Shown here: one piece after another, positions 35,732 to 47,251 of the stretch
Numbering within the stretch: the stretch's first letter is position 1
Layout: each line of letters starts with the position of its first letter
Source: Phytoseiulus persimilis
Taxonomy: Eukaryota > Arthropoda > Arachnida > Mesostigmata > Phytoseiidae
NCBI GenBank assembly: GCA_037576195.1
Contig: CM075104.1
Coordinates: 9,988,775-10,052,774, forward strand
Direction of reading: 5' to 3'
Length of the DNA: 64,000 nucleotides
Made by a program: the position numbers and the translations under genes
The notes under the pieces: generated by a model
What the model saw: only the letters and a program-made list of their open reading frames with translations
Told to the model about the DNA's origin: nothing
The model's database searches: none

Positions 35732-38460
35732 TCAATCTGTTTCAGGACGAGTAGACGATTCCAATGCTTCCCGCGAAACGTTCTCATCTCTTCTTGTTGT
35801 CCTTGCGAACCAATAATATCAAGACAACAGAAGAGAATCTCGCTGATGTATTCCTGCATATTCGAGCATCTCCGGAACAGGAACCATACTCACACAGGTC
35901 TCTTTTCAACGTATTTGCGCATCCCATCCGTGAGGACAACCTCGAATGTTTCCGGCAATCCAAATTGCGCAATGCAGCTCAGAATGCACAAAACTGCGAC
36001 AAATGCCATTGGAACCCATGGATATGATATGTAAGCCTGCGGAATCAAGGGGACAGGGTGAACCGCCGTACTGTCAGAAAATTTCCGGAGCGTGACACTC
36101 GTTGGTAGTTTCCAGCCTTACTCGGTATCTCGGCACGTCGCGAACGGGAATAGGCAGAAGCGAGAATCCATACTCACGAGATCGTCGAAAAAGGGGGCGA
36201 AAGCGCCTGCGAAGTTTCCGAAGGTCACGAAGAACCCTGTACTGAGAGCTCTGATGATACTCGGGTAGATCTCACTGATTTGCACCCTCTGAACCGAACC
36301 CTGTACGCCAGTGCACATTTTACAAGTGATCAGACATGCCAGCCGCAGCCAGGCCAAACCTGAGAGCGGAAAACGGAGCTCAGACAACCGGAGCCGTGAT
36401 CCATTCATATCGTATGTCTGAGTGGGATTCAAACCAACCTTCAGGAGACAGGGAGTAGGCTGTGACAGCGATCGCGGCGATCCCGAAGGCGAGTGTAGTC
36501 GCTCGCTTTCGTCGTACGAATCGGATGAAAATAACGTTGAGAATTTTCCCCGGGAGCTCGAAGAACGCCGCCGTGGCGAAACTTATGTACGGATTGCCTC
36601 CGACACCAGCAGTTGACACGGTAACGTGGTACCAAAGCATGTAGCTTACCATCCTTGACAGCAGAAGTTCTGATTAGGCATTCGCTGGTAACCAGACGAG
36701 ACTTCCAATTTTTCCTGGATTTCTGATTGTTTCAACCGAAGCGATTCGTGTGTGACAAAGCTTTGTATTAACAGAATGGAGTCACTAACTCACATCAGCA
36801 GGCAGAAAATTGTTGATGACTGTCTGTACTGCTTCGAGAAAAGATCGGCTAGAGTAGGTTTTGTCTTGAGCTCACTCTGGAAATACACATGTGGTCATGA
36901 GCGACTGGCTCCCTGTTCTGGTATCGAAAACTCAACTCCACAAACGCAACATACCTCAGCATCTTTTTTCTTGACGAGGTCGATCATTTCGTCAACACGG
37001 TTGTCAGGAACGTCTCCTCGAATCCTGGCGATGCGCACGAGGATTGCTCGAGCTTCTGAGTATCGCGCGGCGCCCATCAGCCAACGGGCGGATTCTTCGA
37101 GGAAACTGAGATCATGGGTTGAAGACAGAGAAGTTGACAGCTTGCAGAATCACCTGGACTTCATATTCGCCCGGAGCGGAGATACTCACAACCAAAGCAC
37201 GAACAAGATCAATATAGGCACGGTCGTCGCGAGGTGCATCAGGTTCCAGTCTGGTAGTAAGTATGCTTGAAGCGGGACGAACAGCATTCCTATCGACCAC
37301 CCCACTCCAACGGTCAATGTCACAATGTAGCGCATATTGGGGGCAACTGATTCCAAAACTGGAAAGGGGTCGAAAGTGCTCTTCGGTGCCTTTCGGTATT
37401 TTGGTTCTTCTCACAGAGGCCTCATAGAAACACTTCGGCACATCAATAAACACGGTCTTGGAGTGTGCAGATTTTTAACCGCTATATTCATTGAGCTGTC
37501 AGACACGAGTGGGAGAGAAATTGTCTTACTCAACACATGAGCCGAGTCCGAGTAGCCACTGGTTCCCACAGCTGTCAGAAAGCGGAAAACATTGTACCAA
37601 AAAATCGAGGGTGAGAACGCCATCAGGACTCCAGTAATGCTCGCCCAGATGAGTGATATGAGACACGATCGCTTGCGACCGAACCTGTGGAATATGGCCT
37701 CAAAGTACATATGCAGCACAAGTATTTCCTTCAAGCCCTCGTTCCAGCACTGAAGCTTCCAGAGAGTGAGGACCTTCCTCATTGAACAACCCACCAGTCG
37801 GCGATGTGCGAGAATAGGATGGTTCCGAACATGACGCCGAGAAGGAAAACACTCTGCGTAGTCGAGATGAGCCATCGTCTCTCACACACGAGATCCCACT
37901 GCGAACGAATCACAGAAATAGTCAAGACCTCGGAACCGTTGAGTTTGAGATCGAGCACCTTCTTCCGAAAAAAACCCAGTGTACCTCTTCAACGATTGTC
38001 GTTCCCGCGTAAACGGAGTGGTCGTAGTGCCACTCTCTACAAGGCACGATTTCGCTGGCATTGGAGGAATTCAGAGGCTTCATCGAGCATTGGCCTTCTA
38101 AGGCCATCCACCCTGGAGCAGTCTTGCACGTGTAGCCCTGATGTGGGGCTACGAATACCATCGCCATCACATTGACCGTTGTTGGAATTCCTCGAATCAA
38201 TGCGAATACAAACACCTGCGTGAAAAGAGTAAGGAATAATTTCCGATTTGACATGGTTGCTCGGGAACCTCTGACGGCGGGGCTCCCGGTACTCGCACTT
38301 TATCTGCTCGAGAATCAGGCGATGGTAGCCGTCTCCACCGAGCAAACCAGACTCAATAGATGTCGACATCAAAGAGTAAGTGGTGACTTACGGGAATGTG
38401 CCATCTTGTGATGACTCCGTAGAGATCATCGATGGTCTCGGGCTTTTTGGTTTGCCCCAT
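35732..38460 (-). CDS. SLC22-type organic ion transporter, proximal tandem copy (intact)
   Basis: Eleven exons on the minus strand: 38460-38392, 38215-37985, 37898-37795, 37684-37530, 37358-37190, 37105-36955, 36876-36794, 36653-36439, 36359-36178, 36036-35894, 35801-35732. All junctions are GT-AG, phases agree, and the frame gives 523 residues. Features: N-terminal MGQTKKPETIDDLYGVITRW, extracellular loop with Cys (about residues 40-95), IADWFGRKRSC (about 130-140), RFLTAVGTSGYSD, LEESARWLMGAARY (about 244-257), EIYPSIIRALSTG and 12 expected membrane helices. Introns are 73-182 bp. SLC22 proteins move organic cations, anions or zwitterions (for example carnitine) across the plasma membrane; the substrate cannot be told from sequence. 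The last exon is the least certain. It shares its whole exon plan with the distal copy, so they are tandem duplicates. Confidence 0.9.
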
Positions 38461-38469
38461 CTTTGATGA

Positions 38470-39860
38470 GCTCAACGCAATACCAGTTGGAATCTTCTGC
38501 GAGAATCCTACTGCAGCTTGGGAAAGCCATGTCGTCTGGCTATATAATGTATCCTTGATAACATTTTACAACGTAATTGAACTGAGAAGCGACATCAGGC
38601 TCTTAAAATTCAAGAAAAAGGAGACACGTGAGCTCTATGAGTGGGCTGCTTGCCGGCCTGGAAACAGGTTTTCAGGGACAGCTCGTCCGCGATTCCCTTC
38701 GAAGCTGATTCGGTATTTTGGATGATGATCCATCCATGATAAAAAGTCAAGACGCAGAACTTCAACCACGATTTTTTATGCCAGGAATGAACACCCGCAC
38801 CCAGCCCGTGTGCACACTCCACGAAAATCTCCGCGTCTCGGTTCCCGGAGAGCTCAGAGCGGGACCCCCGTCGCTTGCCGCAATCCGTATCGGCTGCGAA
38901 TGACATTGAAGCGCAGGAAACGCTCTTTGAGACGGGCTCGGTAAGGCCGCTTACCGGTTCAAATCGGATCCCAGTCAAAATGGTATCGTTTTCTCTCCCC
39001 CGCACTTTGACCACCCGTCTGAACTCCTTTCGTCTCATATTCTGACTCTCCCCCAACACCCGAGCCCGGCGTGAAGCGCGATTCTGCGCTTGAATTGTTC
39101 CTTATGTGACCCAGCGATTTCCGCAGTGTTCACACTTCTTCTGAGCGAGTTCTTGTACAATAACCGAACTCGGACCATAAAATCTGAAAAACTTACGATT
39201 TTCAGTGCCCGAAAATAATGCAATCCCATTGACGTGTGTATGAACGAATAGCAACGGAAAAACAGCTTCCCAGGAAGATGTCGCTCGATGCTGTGCCCCA
39301 AGTGATTCTCGAGACGTAACGATTCCTGTTCGCCCCCAATAAGGAGTTCCAAATAGGTTATTGTGAATGTATGTGAACTCAGATGACTAGGAGATCTCGA
39401 AGTTCAGGGAAACGTCCTCTCAGAGTGGGTGCATGCTCCCGCGGATTCGTGGAAGATTCGTCGAGGTGGGGCACTCAACCGGCTAGACCCTTTAAACGCT
39501 TATCTATGCTGTCATGCGTGGCGTTTCCCTGTCTCATCGTCACAACGCGCGATCATCGTCACTGACATCCACACGGGACAATTATTACATCCTATGACGC
39601 GCTCAGCATATTGGATCAGGCTACGCACAGTCAGCCTCCGTTCAGTATCAGTCTCCGTTTGTTCTTGACCTTCATACCGCTCCTTCCCCTTTGATCCTCA
39701 CGTCGTTGCTGCAGTGATTCGGACTCGAGATTTCCCACACCCAATGTATGGGGCATGTCCGATGGAAGTCTGGGAGCGACTCCAGGCTCACAGAGACCAG
39801 CGAAAGGTAGTCGAGAGCTTCGAAAACGCATCACAGATACTGCGAACCAGCAATATCGCC
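38470..39860. other. No gene identified; 5' flank of the SLC22 proximal copy
   Basis: No coding or RNA feature recognised. The promoter of the minus-strand transporter should lie in the first few hundred bases. Confidence 0.45.
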
Positions 39861-39869
39861 AGTCTATCG

Positions 39870-40130
39870 AGGGAACGCCATTTCTTTCCAACTCTGGAGG
39901 GGTCAGATTGGTCTCGGAATCACCCCTCCAGAGTTGGGAAGTAATGGTCAGATTGGTCCCGGAATCAACCCTCCAGACTTGGAAAGTAATGGCCAGATTG
40001 GTCCCGGAATCAACCCTCCAGACTTGGAAAGTAATGGCCAGATTGGTCCCGGAATCAACCCTCCAGACTTGGGATCACCTCGATAGACTCCAAATAGTAT
40101 AGTCGGGTCGACCCCGGGATCAATTCGGTA
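39870..40130 (+). repeat. 45-bp minisatellite array
   Basis: About five units of 45 bp, the middle three nearly identical (GTAATGGCCAGATTGGTCCC then GGAATCAACCCTCCAGACTT then GGAAA). The flanking units are more diverged (CCCTCCAGAGTTGGGAA on the left, ACTCCAAATAGTATAGTCGG on the right). Related arrays lie at 51.5, 51.8, 58.7, 59.1 and 60.8 kb. Confidence 0.85.
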
Positions 40131-40134
40131 GGCG

Positions 40135-40240
40135 GCCATCGTAGAACCCGCCTTATATACCCGGGTTCACCCGAGTCTGGAACCGGGTACCCGGGTCCGA
40201 TACCCGGTTCGTGATACCCGGGTATTTGCGACCCCTATTC
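40135..40240 (+). repeat. CCCGGGT-rich palindromic repeat with possible hAT-like end
   Basis: At least five ACCCGGGT-type blocks occur within 80 bp. The minus strand of the right end reads AGGGGTCGCAAATACCCGGG, similar to the CAGGGGTC ends of many hAT elements. No partner end or 8-bp duplication was found, so the transposon reading is weak. Confidence 0.4.
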
Positions 40241-40273
40241 ATGAATCGAAAACGATGCGAGTAAGTAGGATAG

Positions 40274-40279
40274 TTTATT
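40274..40279 (-). terminator. Polyadenylation signal AATAAA for IMPDH
   Basis: AATAAA on the minus strand 172 bp past the IMPDH stop codon. Confidence 0.6.
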
Positions 40280-40450
40280 CGTCAAATGGCAGCATATAGC
40301 GACCAAGCCTTACACATTTGTTTCCATCAGGTGAAAAACAAGGAATGCAGCGTGGTAAATGACTGAATTGTATATGAAATCATCGGTCGGACATCGGAAT
40401 AAATCACACGGATCAATAACATTCAACATTGCTGCAACACGAGGTTCTCT

Positions 40451-42338
40451 CTAGAAAAGTTTCTTCTCATAGGAGAACAATCCATGTACACCGCCTTCTT
40501 GCTGAGCGGAGACGGTTCGTTTCTCGAACTTCACATTCCCCGAGTACATCTGATCACGGAGCGCCATCACGGAGCTGCAGGGAGAAGAATATTCAACACC
40601 AACTTCGGTTTCAAGTGACGTCAGTTTGTTTATATTCCTTCAATCCTTCGGAGTCGACGAGAGGAACCGTCGTAAAGCCAATCCCCCAACTTACCCGACT
40701 CCAATATCCTGGCAGCCGTACTTGAGACCGGTGGTGAGATAGGGAACGTATCTATGGATGGAACCTTTATCGACGATTGTGCCTGTCACTCCTTGAGCAA
40801 CCTTGATCTTATCCTTCTGACTTTGGTGATATCTGGAACATCAGAAAGGGTAACGTTTGGTTCACGAAGAAAGTGATTATGATTGTGTCAGCTGTTCCGA
40901 AATCGCTCAGTCCCAGCAAGCTCAACGTCAGCGGTGGAGAGCACAGGCTGAATGATGGAACATACCTCGACAGGGAACCCTTGCCGCCAGCCATGGCGTC
41001 GAGAGATCCCATCCCACGGTACTTTTTGAGTCGGACACCATCGGAGTAGAAATATTCACCGGGAGATTCAGTGGTTCCGGCCAGCATCGAGCCCATCATA
41101 ACACAAGAAGCGCCCATTGAAATCGCTTTGATAATGTGGCCGACAGAGCTGATCCCCCCGTCAGCAATGCAGGGTACATCGAATCGACGAGCGTATTCAG
41201 CTACTCTGGAAGGCAGAAAAACACCTTTTTATTGGACCCTTAGCTGATTGATTAAGCCTTCGAGGTCACCGACGGTTTCCGTTGGAGAGCAGATGCGAAA
41301 TTACCTGTACACGGCGGTGGCCTGAGGTCTCCCGCACGCCATGACTTCTTGTGTGATGCAGATCGAACCCGAGCCCATGCCAACCCTGAGTCCATCGCAT
41401 CCTGCAGCTATGAGGTTCTTAGCTTGAGCGGACGTTACAACGTTCCCGGCAATAACTTCTACTCTGGGGTAAGTGCTCTTGATGAATTTGATCATTTCGA
41501 CCTGGTAGATTGAGTTTCCTTGAGAAGAGTCCAACACGACCACGTCAACTCCGGCCGCAACCAACAACTTCAACCGATGCTTGTCCTCTTCTCGTGTGGA
41601 TATGGCAGCACCGACCAGCAGCTGCTTGTTGTCGTCTTTGGAGGCCAACGGAAAGTCGCGATTCTTCTTCAAATCTGTTCTGGCCATCAGAGACACGAGT
41701 TCGCCTTTCTGATTGACAATAGGCAGCTTGCCTTTCTTGCTTTTTCGTAGAATTTCATTTGCATCTGGCAGCGTGATCGTGTTCGGTGCGGTGATCAAAT
41801 CTCTCAGCGGTGTCATCACGTCACTCAACTTGGCGTTCATTTCGCCAGGAGGTAGAAAATCGATGTCTCTTGACGTGACGATGCCTAATAACTTGCCTCC
41901 AACTCGACCGGTGTCCGTTATGGGCACACCGGCGAAGCCATACTTGGCCTTGAGATCGAGAACATCGGTTACAAAATTGTCGGGTTCGAGGCATTTCGGG
42001 TCATGGATGAAGCCGTGCTTGTATTTCTTGACTTTCTCAACTTCCTCAGCTTGGAACTGCGGAGTGCAGTTGTGGTGAATGATGCCGATACCGCCTTGCA
42101 GAGCCATGGCGATCGCCATGTTCGCTTCGGTGACGGTGTCCATCGGAGACGAAACGAGAGGGGCGTTAAGAGTGATTTTCTTCGTTAATTTCGATGCCAA
42201 CTGGACCTCATCGGCCGACATCTCAATGAAGCCCGGGAGGATTAGGAAATCGTTGTAGGTCAGGCCGTCCCCCATCCCGATGAGCTGCGCGGCAGAGTAG
42301 CCGTCATCACTGGTGATGGCGTGCTTGGATGCCGACAT
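40451..42338 (-). CDS. IMPDH: Inosine-5'-monophosphate dehydrogenase
   Basis: Four minus-strand exons, 42338-41305, 41205-40966, 40832-40695 and 40574-40451, all GT-AG and in phase, encode 511 residues (human IMPDH2 has 514). The enzyme oxidises IMP to XMP with NAD+, the rate-limiting step to GTP, as a cytosolic tetramer or octamer. Visible are the (beta/alpha)8 barrel start ([28 protein letters not shown]), the inserted CBS pair (about residues 110-230, with [20 protein letters not shown]), the [13 protein letters not shown] nucleotide region, the catalytic loop [12 protein letters not shown] with nucleophile Cys at about 327, the GTTESPGE and [10 protein letters not shown] flap elements, and the C-terminal FSYEKKLF. 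An AG acceptor 6 bp before the ATG (exon from 42345) hints at a 5' UTR intron. Only the 5' UTR structure is open. Confidence 0.97.
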
Positions 42339-42349
42339 TCCTCGTCTGG

Positions 42350-44940
42350 AAAACGGAAACGGAGTTCAGGAGAGAAATACGCTGGAAGTGAACGCAAAAA
42401 TCGAATGAATCGCATCCATGGGCCGCTCTACACATTCGAAGAAAAAGCTTAGGGAGCTCTCGGAAGCTTGCGCGAATTCCTGTACTGAATGTTCGCCGAT
42501 CAGTCATGTCCAGCAGGCGACCAAGCCAGCAGAGAGCTGGAGTTTCCGGCCGCGTTATGACTATTCGTATTTTGTTTGCCTATGATTCAGTTTGTTCTTC
42601 AGTTGAAATCTCTATTCGGAGTTACATTCAGAGCAGCTGTATTTTCATTGAGTCGTGATCCGCACTCGCGACAACCGCTTCAGAAGCTAGCGATCATGAT
42701 TCACCCGTGTTGCGAATTTCAGATGTTTTTTCCAACCATGAGCTTTGGTAAAATTAGAAAGCAGCTATCAATATAGCAACTGAGAAGGACCGAAAAAGGT
42801 TTTTAGCGCAGTCATGAGTGAGCTCTCGCGCGACGCCACTTGGGTAGACACTGAGTAAATCTGAGAATCTTACCGTTAACTAACACTGGTTTAAACGTAG
42901 ACGAGGATCACACCGAAGAATAACTCAAGCGCCTGTAAAAGTGGTATGACATGGGGGTGAACTGAGAAAGAGGCACGCAAACGATTAGATTATACGATCT
43001 TGCAAGAGATACACGGATTATTGGTCGAAGACGATACAACCGAAGATCAGGGCATACGTTGGAGCGGTCGGCAGCTCAGCCGTTCAGAAGCTCGAAGGAA
43101 AGATCTACTGAGTGAGTGACACATGCACCGGTCTCATCAACAAAATGAACCCAGTATTGTTGGAGAGATTTCGTAGCGGATGAGGTAGTTACTCTAAAGA
43201 CATGGGATTGCCTCAGGTTGTTCAGAATATTTCCCCAGGATATTCGCCGTCCCGAGATTCCTGTGTTTCGTCCTCGAACGCCAGTTGAACCACGGGTGCT
43301 GTTTCAGGGAGGCCGAAACCCTGCCGTCCGAACTTCTTGTTCAGGATGAGTTCGCAAGCCCCCCACAAGAAACGTCACGATGGTTAACTCATGACAAACA
43401 TATTAGACACATTACTCGATGAAATCTTGGCATAAGATTCCCGAGATTCTTGGATCATCTTGACGAATGATGCCGCGACTACAAATGATCTTGGAGGAAG
43501 GCTTCCTTGGGCTCGAAAATTCTGGGATACCAAGTAAGAAACTCGGCAACATGGACTCGCAGCAGCAGGCAATGAAACGACTCAGAAGGAACTCCGCCCC
43601 CTTTAAACCACCCACTAGAGTTGGCGGAACTCCGATTTTAGTACTCATTGATAATTTCTAAAGCTTAACGTACACTCTCAGCTGCTCGAAACTCTCCAAT
43701 CGTGGATCGAGCTGCGGGAGAACGACCGATGGGGAGCGATTTGTCATGTTCTTGATACAATGCAGCGGATCGGGGGAGCTCGTGCACCATCAGATACGAA
43801 TAATCGAAGAACTTTGTCGATGCTCAGCACACCGCGCACACTGGAACTTATAGAATCTGCGTCTCCACGTTTCCGACGTGGGCGATGCTTCGAATGAAAA
43901 CCCATGCGCAATCCATAACGCCCGGTGGCTCCAATGCCATCAATCATGTCCAACATCACTTCTCTGATGCTTCGCACCCTAGGTTTTTTGGCAGTCTGTG
44001 GAGGCGCTCGTGAGCCGTTCATTTCTCGGCAGATGTCTCTCTCAGACGTCGCTGAGCAAATCCATTCTGCTCCCGGTTTCGCACAAGGCACGAGCAAACA
44101 AATGAAGACGTTTTCAGGTATAGAGTCGCAACTTGAACGAGTGGAGGGCTTGTCGAGACCTGGTTCCTGTGTCCCAAGCGCATAAACCACATCCTCCAAC
44201 ACGCTGGACATCGGATCCTAACCGTTAGCTATTTTTCTCGGTCCATCGGAAATGGTCGAAAACTGGCTTACCGTGACATTACCGATTCGGTGTCTCTAGT
44301 TCATGTAGCTTTATCTACTTCAATAGCTGAACTGCCGCTGGAGATTCGAATTTTGCGGAGAAACCTTCAGTTGCACTACAACGCGTTCCCCGGTGTGTTC
44401 TCTGCGTTTGAGACAAGTTCCACCAGATGGCAGGCTTGTAGCTCACTAGGTTCGACGATAGCTGCCGAGCACTAGAGCACATTGTCTAACGTTCGAGTAT
44501 CACTGTGTTGTCGCGCGGAATCTTCGCACACGCGTGCACATTGCGAAACCAACGGTGACCGAAACGGACACTTGTTGATGTGAGGAGAAAGAATAAGGGA
44601 GCAAAGTTTCCACGAAGTTGATCGTTTCGAAACTTGACGCGCTCAGCTGTGAAGTGAAATGCATTCGATCATACCTGATACGCTGCAGAGTGGAAGCTCA
44701 ACGCCTTCGTCCGCACAGCCGTTTGACGTTTCAGTATCCAGATTTCGTGGAAGGCAGTGGCGATGTTCTCGGCGGCAGAAATTGTTTCTTAGAGGAAGAT
44801 GGCTCCAGGCTGTCTCGTGGTCGATTTGCGGGCAGATCGAAACCCTCTCCGTTGGAGTTCCCTGATGTGCTCATTCATTGCGTAGGACCGTTTCGGTGAC
44901 GAGCTGACATGATGTGACATTGAAAACCAGGCGATTTCGT
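42350..44940. other. Intergenic; no supported gene
   Basis: The first 200 bp should hold the IMPDH 5' UTR and promoter; a TTCAGTAC initiator-like site on the minus strand lies near 42484. Further right, the minus-strand frame 43744-44211 (155 codons) has a possible 3' splice acceptor (CCTCCACAG, near 43990) before a stretch reading REVMLDMIDGIGATG, faintly like LLDLMDMINDGSHATPG in the exon at 44952-45169. I could not build a gene from it. Confidence 0.4.
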
Positions 44941-44951
44941 CTTCTGCTTAC

Positions 44952-45169
44952 ATTAAGCCCTTTTAGAGTAAAACAAGATTTCCGTTCACCGGAGGTGGTG
45001 ATTCGACCGCACTCAGCTCCCGAAAAACGAACTTCCCTTATCCCGAACGTCCCATTGGCCAAAGTGTTTAATATAAAGGTCGAGAGCTTCGGTTGTCGTT
45101 CACGCGATCCTGGAGTCGCGTGACTTCCATCATTGATCATGTCCATTAGATCGAGCAATGAGAGTCCGT
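44952..45169 (-). CDS. Internal exon of an unrecognised, probably secreted protein
   Basis: An open segment of 218 nt bounded by a good acceptor (AACTGCGCAG) and donor (AAT/GTAAGC) on the minus strand, entering in phase 1 and leaving in phase 0. It codes for DGLSLLDLMDMINDGSHATP, a Lys/Arg-rich bridge, then TFILNTLANGTFGIREVRFS and a part with two cysteines (GAECGR, KSCFTLKGLN). Cys pairing and the N-glycosylation site NGT suggest an extracytoplasmic protein. A hydrophobic signal-like stretch (ALLFALLVVVAVPK) is encoded on the same strand about 170 bp upstream, but no start codon or donor joins it cleanly. The remaining exons were not found, so this is a partial gene or a remnant. Confidence 0.4.
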
Positions 45170-45605
45170 CTGCGCAGTTTGGTGAGGTCCTCCGCTCCAA
45201 CAGGAATGCACTCTTTTCAACTATTCCTTTTCGGCCTCTATGTTTCGAGCCGACGCTGACGTCCTGGCGACGAGGGTTCCGACTCGTCATGTATCAGCTC
45301 GGCATTGCTGCGTTGATTTCCTTCTGGCGATCCTTAGGAACTGCGACAACTACGAGCAAGGCGAATAGGAGAGCTGCCGACCATTCTCTCGATTTCAATC
45401 GAGGCACATCTTCCCCCTTGTTTTCGGGCTGAACCTCTCAGCCAGCCCTCAGAAGTGTCCCGGAATCACCTTTTGGTATTGCTTCAGTAACACTCCTTAT
45501 CGCCTCGCAAATCCCATTGCGGGCGGTGGGCTTGGGTCTTGAGATGGTTCAGATTTAATTCTGATATAAATTAAATCCTCTTTTTGCCACATAAGAAATT
45601 TTTGT

Positions 45606-45690
45606 TGTCGGCCGGGGATCGAACCCGCGATTGCTAGCTTAGCGTGGCACCCAAGGCGTTGGTTTATGCCACACAGCCAACGAGCCGACA
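45606..45690 (-). ncRNA. tRNA-like sequence (tRNA pseudogene or SINE head)
   Basis: On the minus strand an 85-nt segment begins TGTCGGC and ends GCCGACA, a perfect 7-bp acceptor stem. It contains an A-box-like TGGCTGTGTGG and a B box GGGTTCGATCCCC, the internal promoter of RNA polymerase III. GTTGG/CCAAC and GTGGC/GCCAC pairings compete in the middle, and no standard anticodon arm forms. The length would suit a class II (Leu/Ser) tRNA, but the fold is off, so a tRNA-derived SINE or a decayed tRNA is more likely. Confidence 0.5.
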
Positions 45691-45699
45691 TCTTCCCCC

Positions 45700-47240
45700 T
45701 TCATGAGGAAAGCTTTGAGATGACTTTTCCCTCCCGCTTCCGAACGCTGCTTAGGGCAGCATCCACCTCTCTATCGCGCATCACTCTCTATCTCGAGAAC
45801 TCATGGATAGGGCCAAGCGGGAAACGCGCGTCTTGGCCGTTACGGTGTCTCAACGGCAAGATTGCGCTGCCATGACGCGATATGGGGGTGCAATGAGAAT
45901 ACTCGGTGCCATGTGTGGAGAATGAGGAAGCATGGGACGTATGGGGGAAGCATCAGGGACAAAGGCGGGATGCGGACGGCCGTGGCGCAGAGTGTACCCA
46001 CGGTGAGCCGAAACCTTTCACACCGGCATGGCCCCGGCAGAAAGAGGGGACGAACCCAGGTTGCTTTGTTGCCTCAAGGATTCTCCCCCTCGTGAGAATA
46101 GGACGCGGTCAAAAATAGCTTGCGAATATTCATGTGAATGCATGTGAAGAGAATCATGCATATTTCCAGGTATCTTGCAGAGGAATGCATATCTTGGGCG
46201 TACTTGACGTCGAAAGTCCCGGAAATATTTTCCGCCTCATATCACGACAGGCAAGACTCCCAGGCGGAGCGCAGGGGAATCCAGAGCGTTTCAGATTCAG
46301 TAGCTGCAAGCACACTAGACTTGTCCCATGATTAGAGCCTGAAAGCTCAGTAAGTTTTTCGAAGCTATTCCCTCATTGCAATGAATAAATCCCTGGCTAT
46401 TGATGGAAGGATTTCGGAAAATTGCCTGAACTTCCGAGCTCAACCGGAGCTCAGAAACTGGAAATTGAGGCTCTAGTACCAGCTGGGATGATAGAAGATT
46501 CCGCGTCAAGCTCTCAGAACACATACATTAGACCCGTTGAAGCTACGTCCACCATGAGAGAAGGCAGAGGACAGTCGAGGAACGCTCTGGTGCCGCTTCT
46601 AGCCGTTTGTCATGTATGAGGCGGATTTTCACTGTCGAAGAAACACGGCTGAATCGAGAAATTGAGTGCGGGATCCCGAATACCCAGAATCTCGACAGAA
46701 GTATCCAGAATTCCGAATACTCGAGATCCCGACACCTTCTCTGCCCTCAATAAGAGCCTTGAGGAGCAGAGGTCTTAGGGGCAACTATAGAAGCCACGGA
46801 TGGGATTAGCAGAAGCGCCGTCTTACTTTGGACGTGTAACCGTCTTCATGAAACTCGAGTGATGCATGGACGAATGATAAAACCTCTATAGAACAAGTAA
46901 AGCATGGATTTGTCGGCAGGAACGAGGATGATTGAGGGAACAATGACTACTTTTATTCACGGAATTCACCATATTGCCAAGCTCTCCCGAGAAACTTCCC
47001 CGAATGAACTCGAAAATACTGCGCTCCATTGAATGTCTCTACTATACTCAGCTTACAAGGACAACAAAGGCGATGTGGATAGATTGACGCCGGTTGGGAA
47101 GCCGTCCTTTCCATCCTTTTCCAATCGAGCTGAAACTCCATATGTTCGTTTGTCGTTCTCCGCGTAGGACAAGCTGTTGACAATCTGATTTCGGGGATTC
47201 ATTGTCGGACGGACTGTGGACGGAGGAGACCGGCGCTCTT
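45700..47240. other. No gene identified; 5' flank of the SLC5 gene
   Basis: No coding frame of substance and no RNA gene seen on either strand. Confidence 0.5.
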
Positions 47241-47251
47241 CTCTCCGCTAG

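Noticed and set aside
39948..40139. Repeat protein with GGLIPGPIWPLLSK units
   Set aside because: Translation of the 45-bp minisatellite, not a gene.
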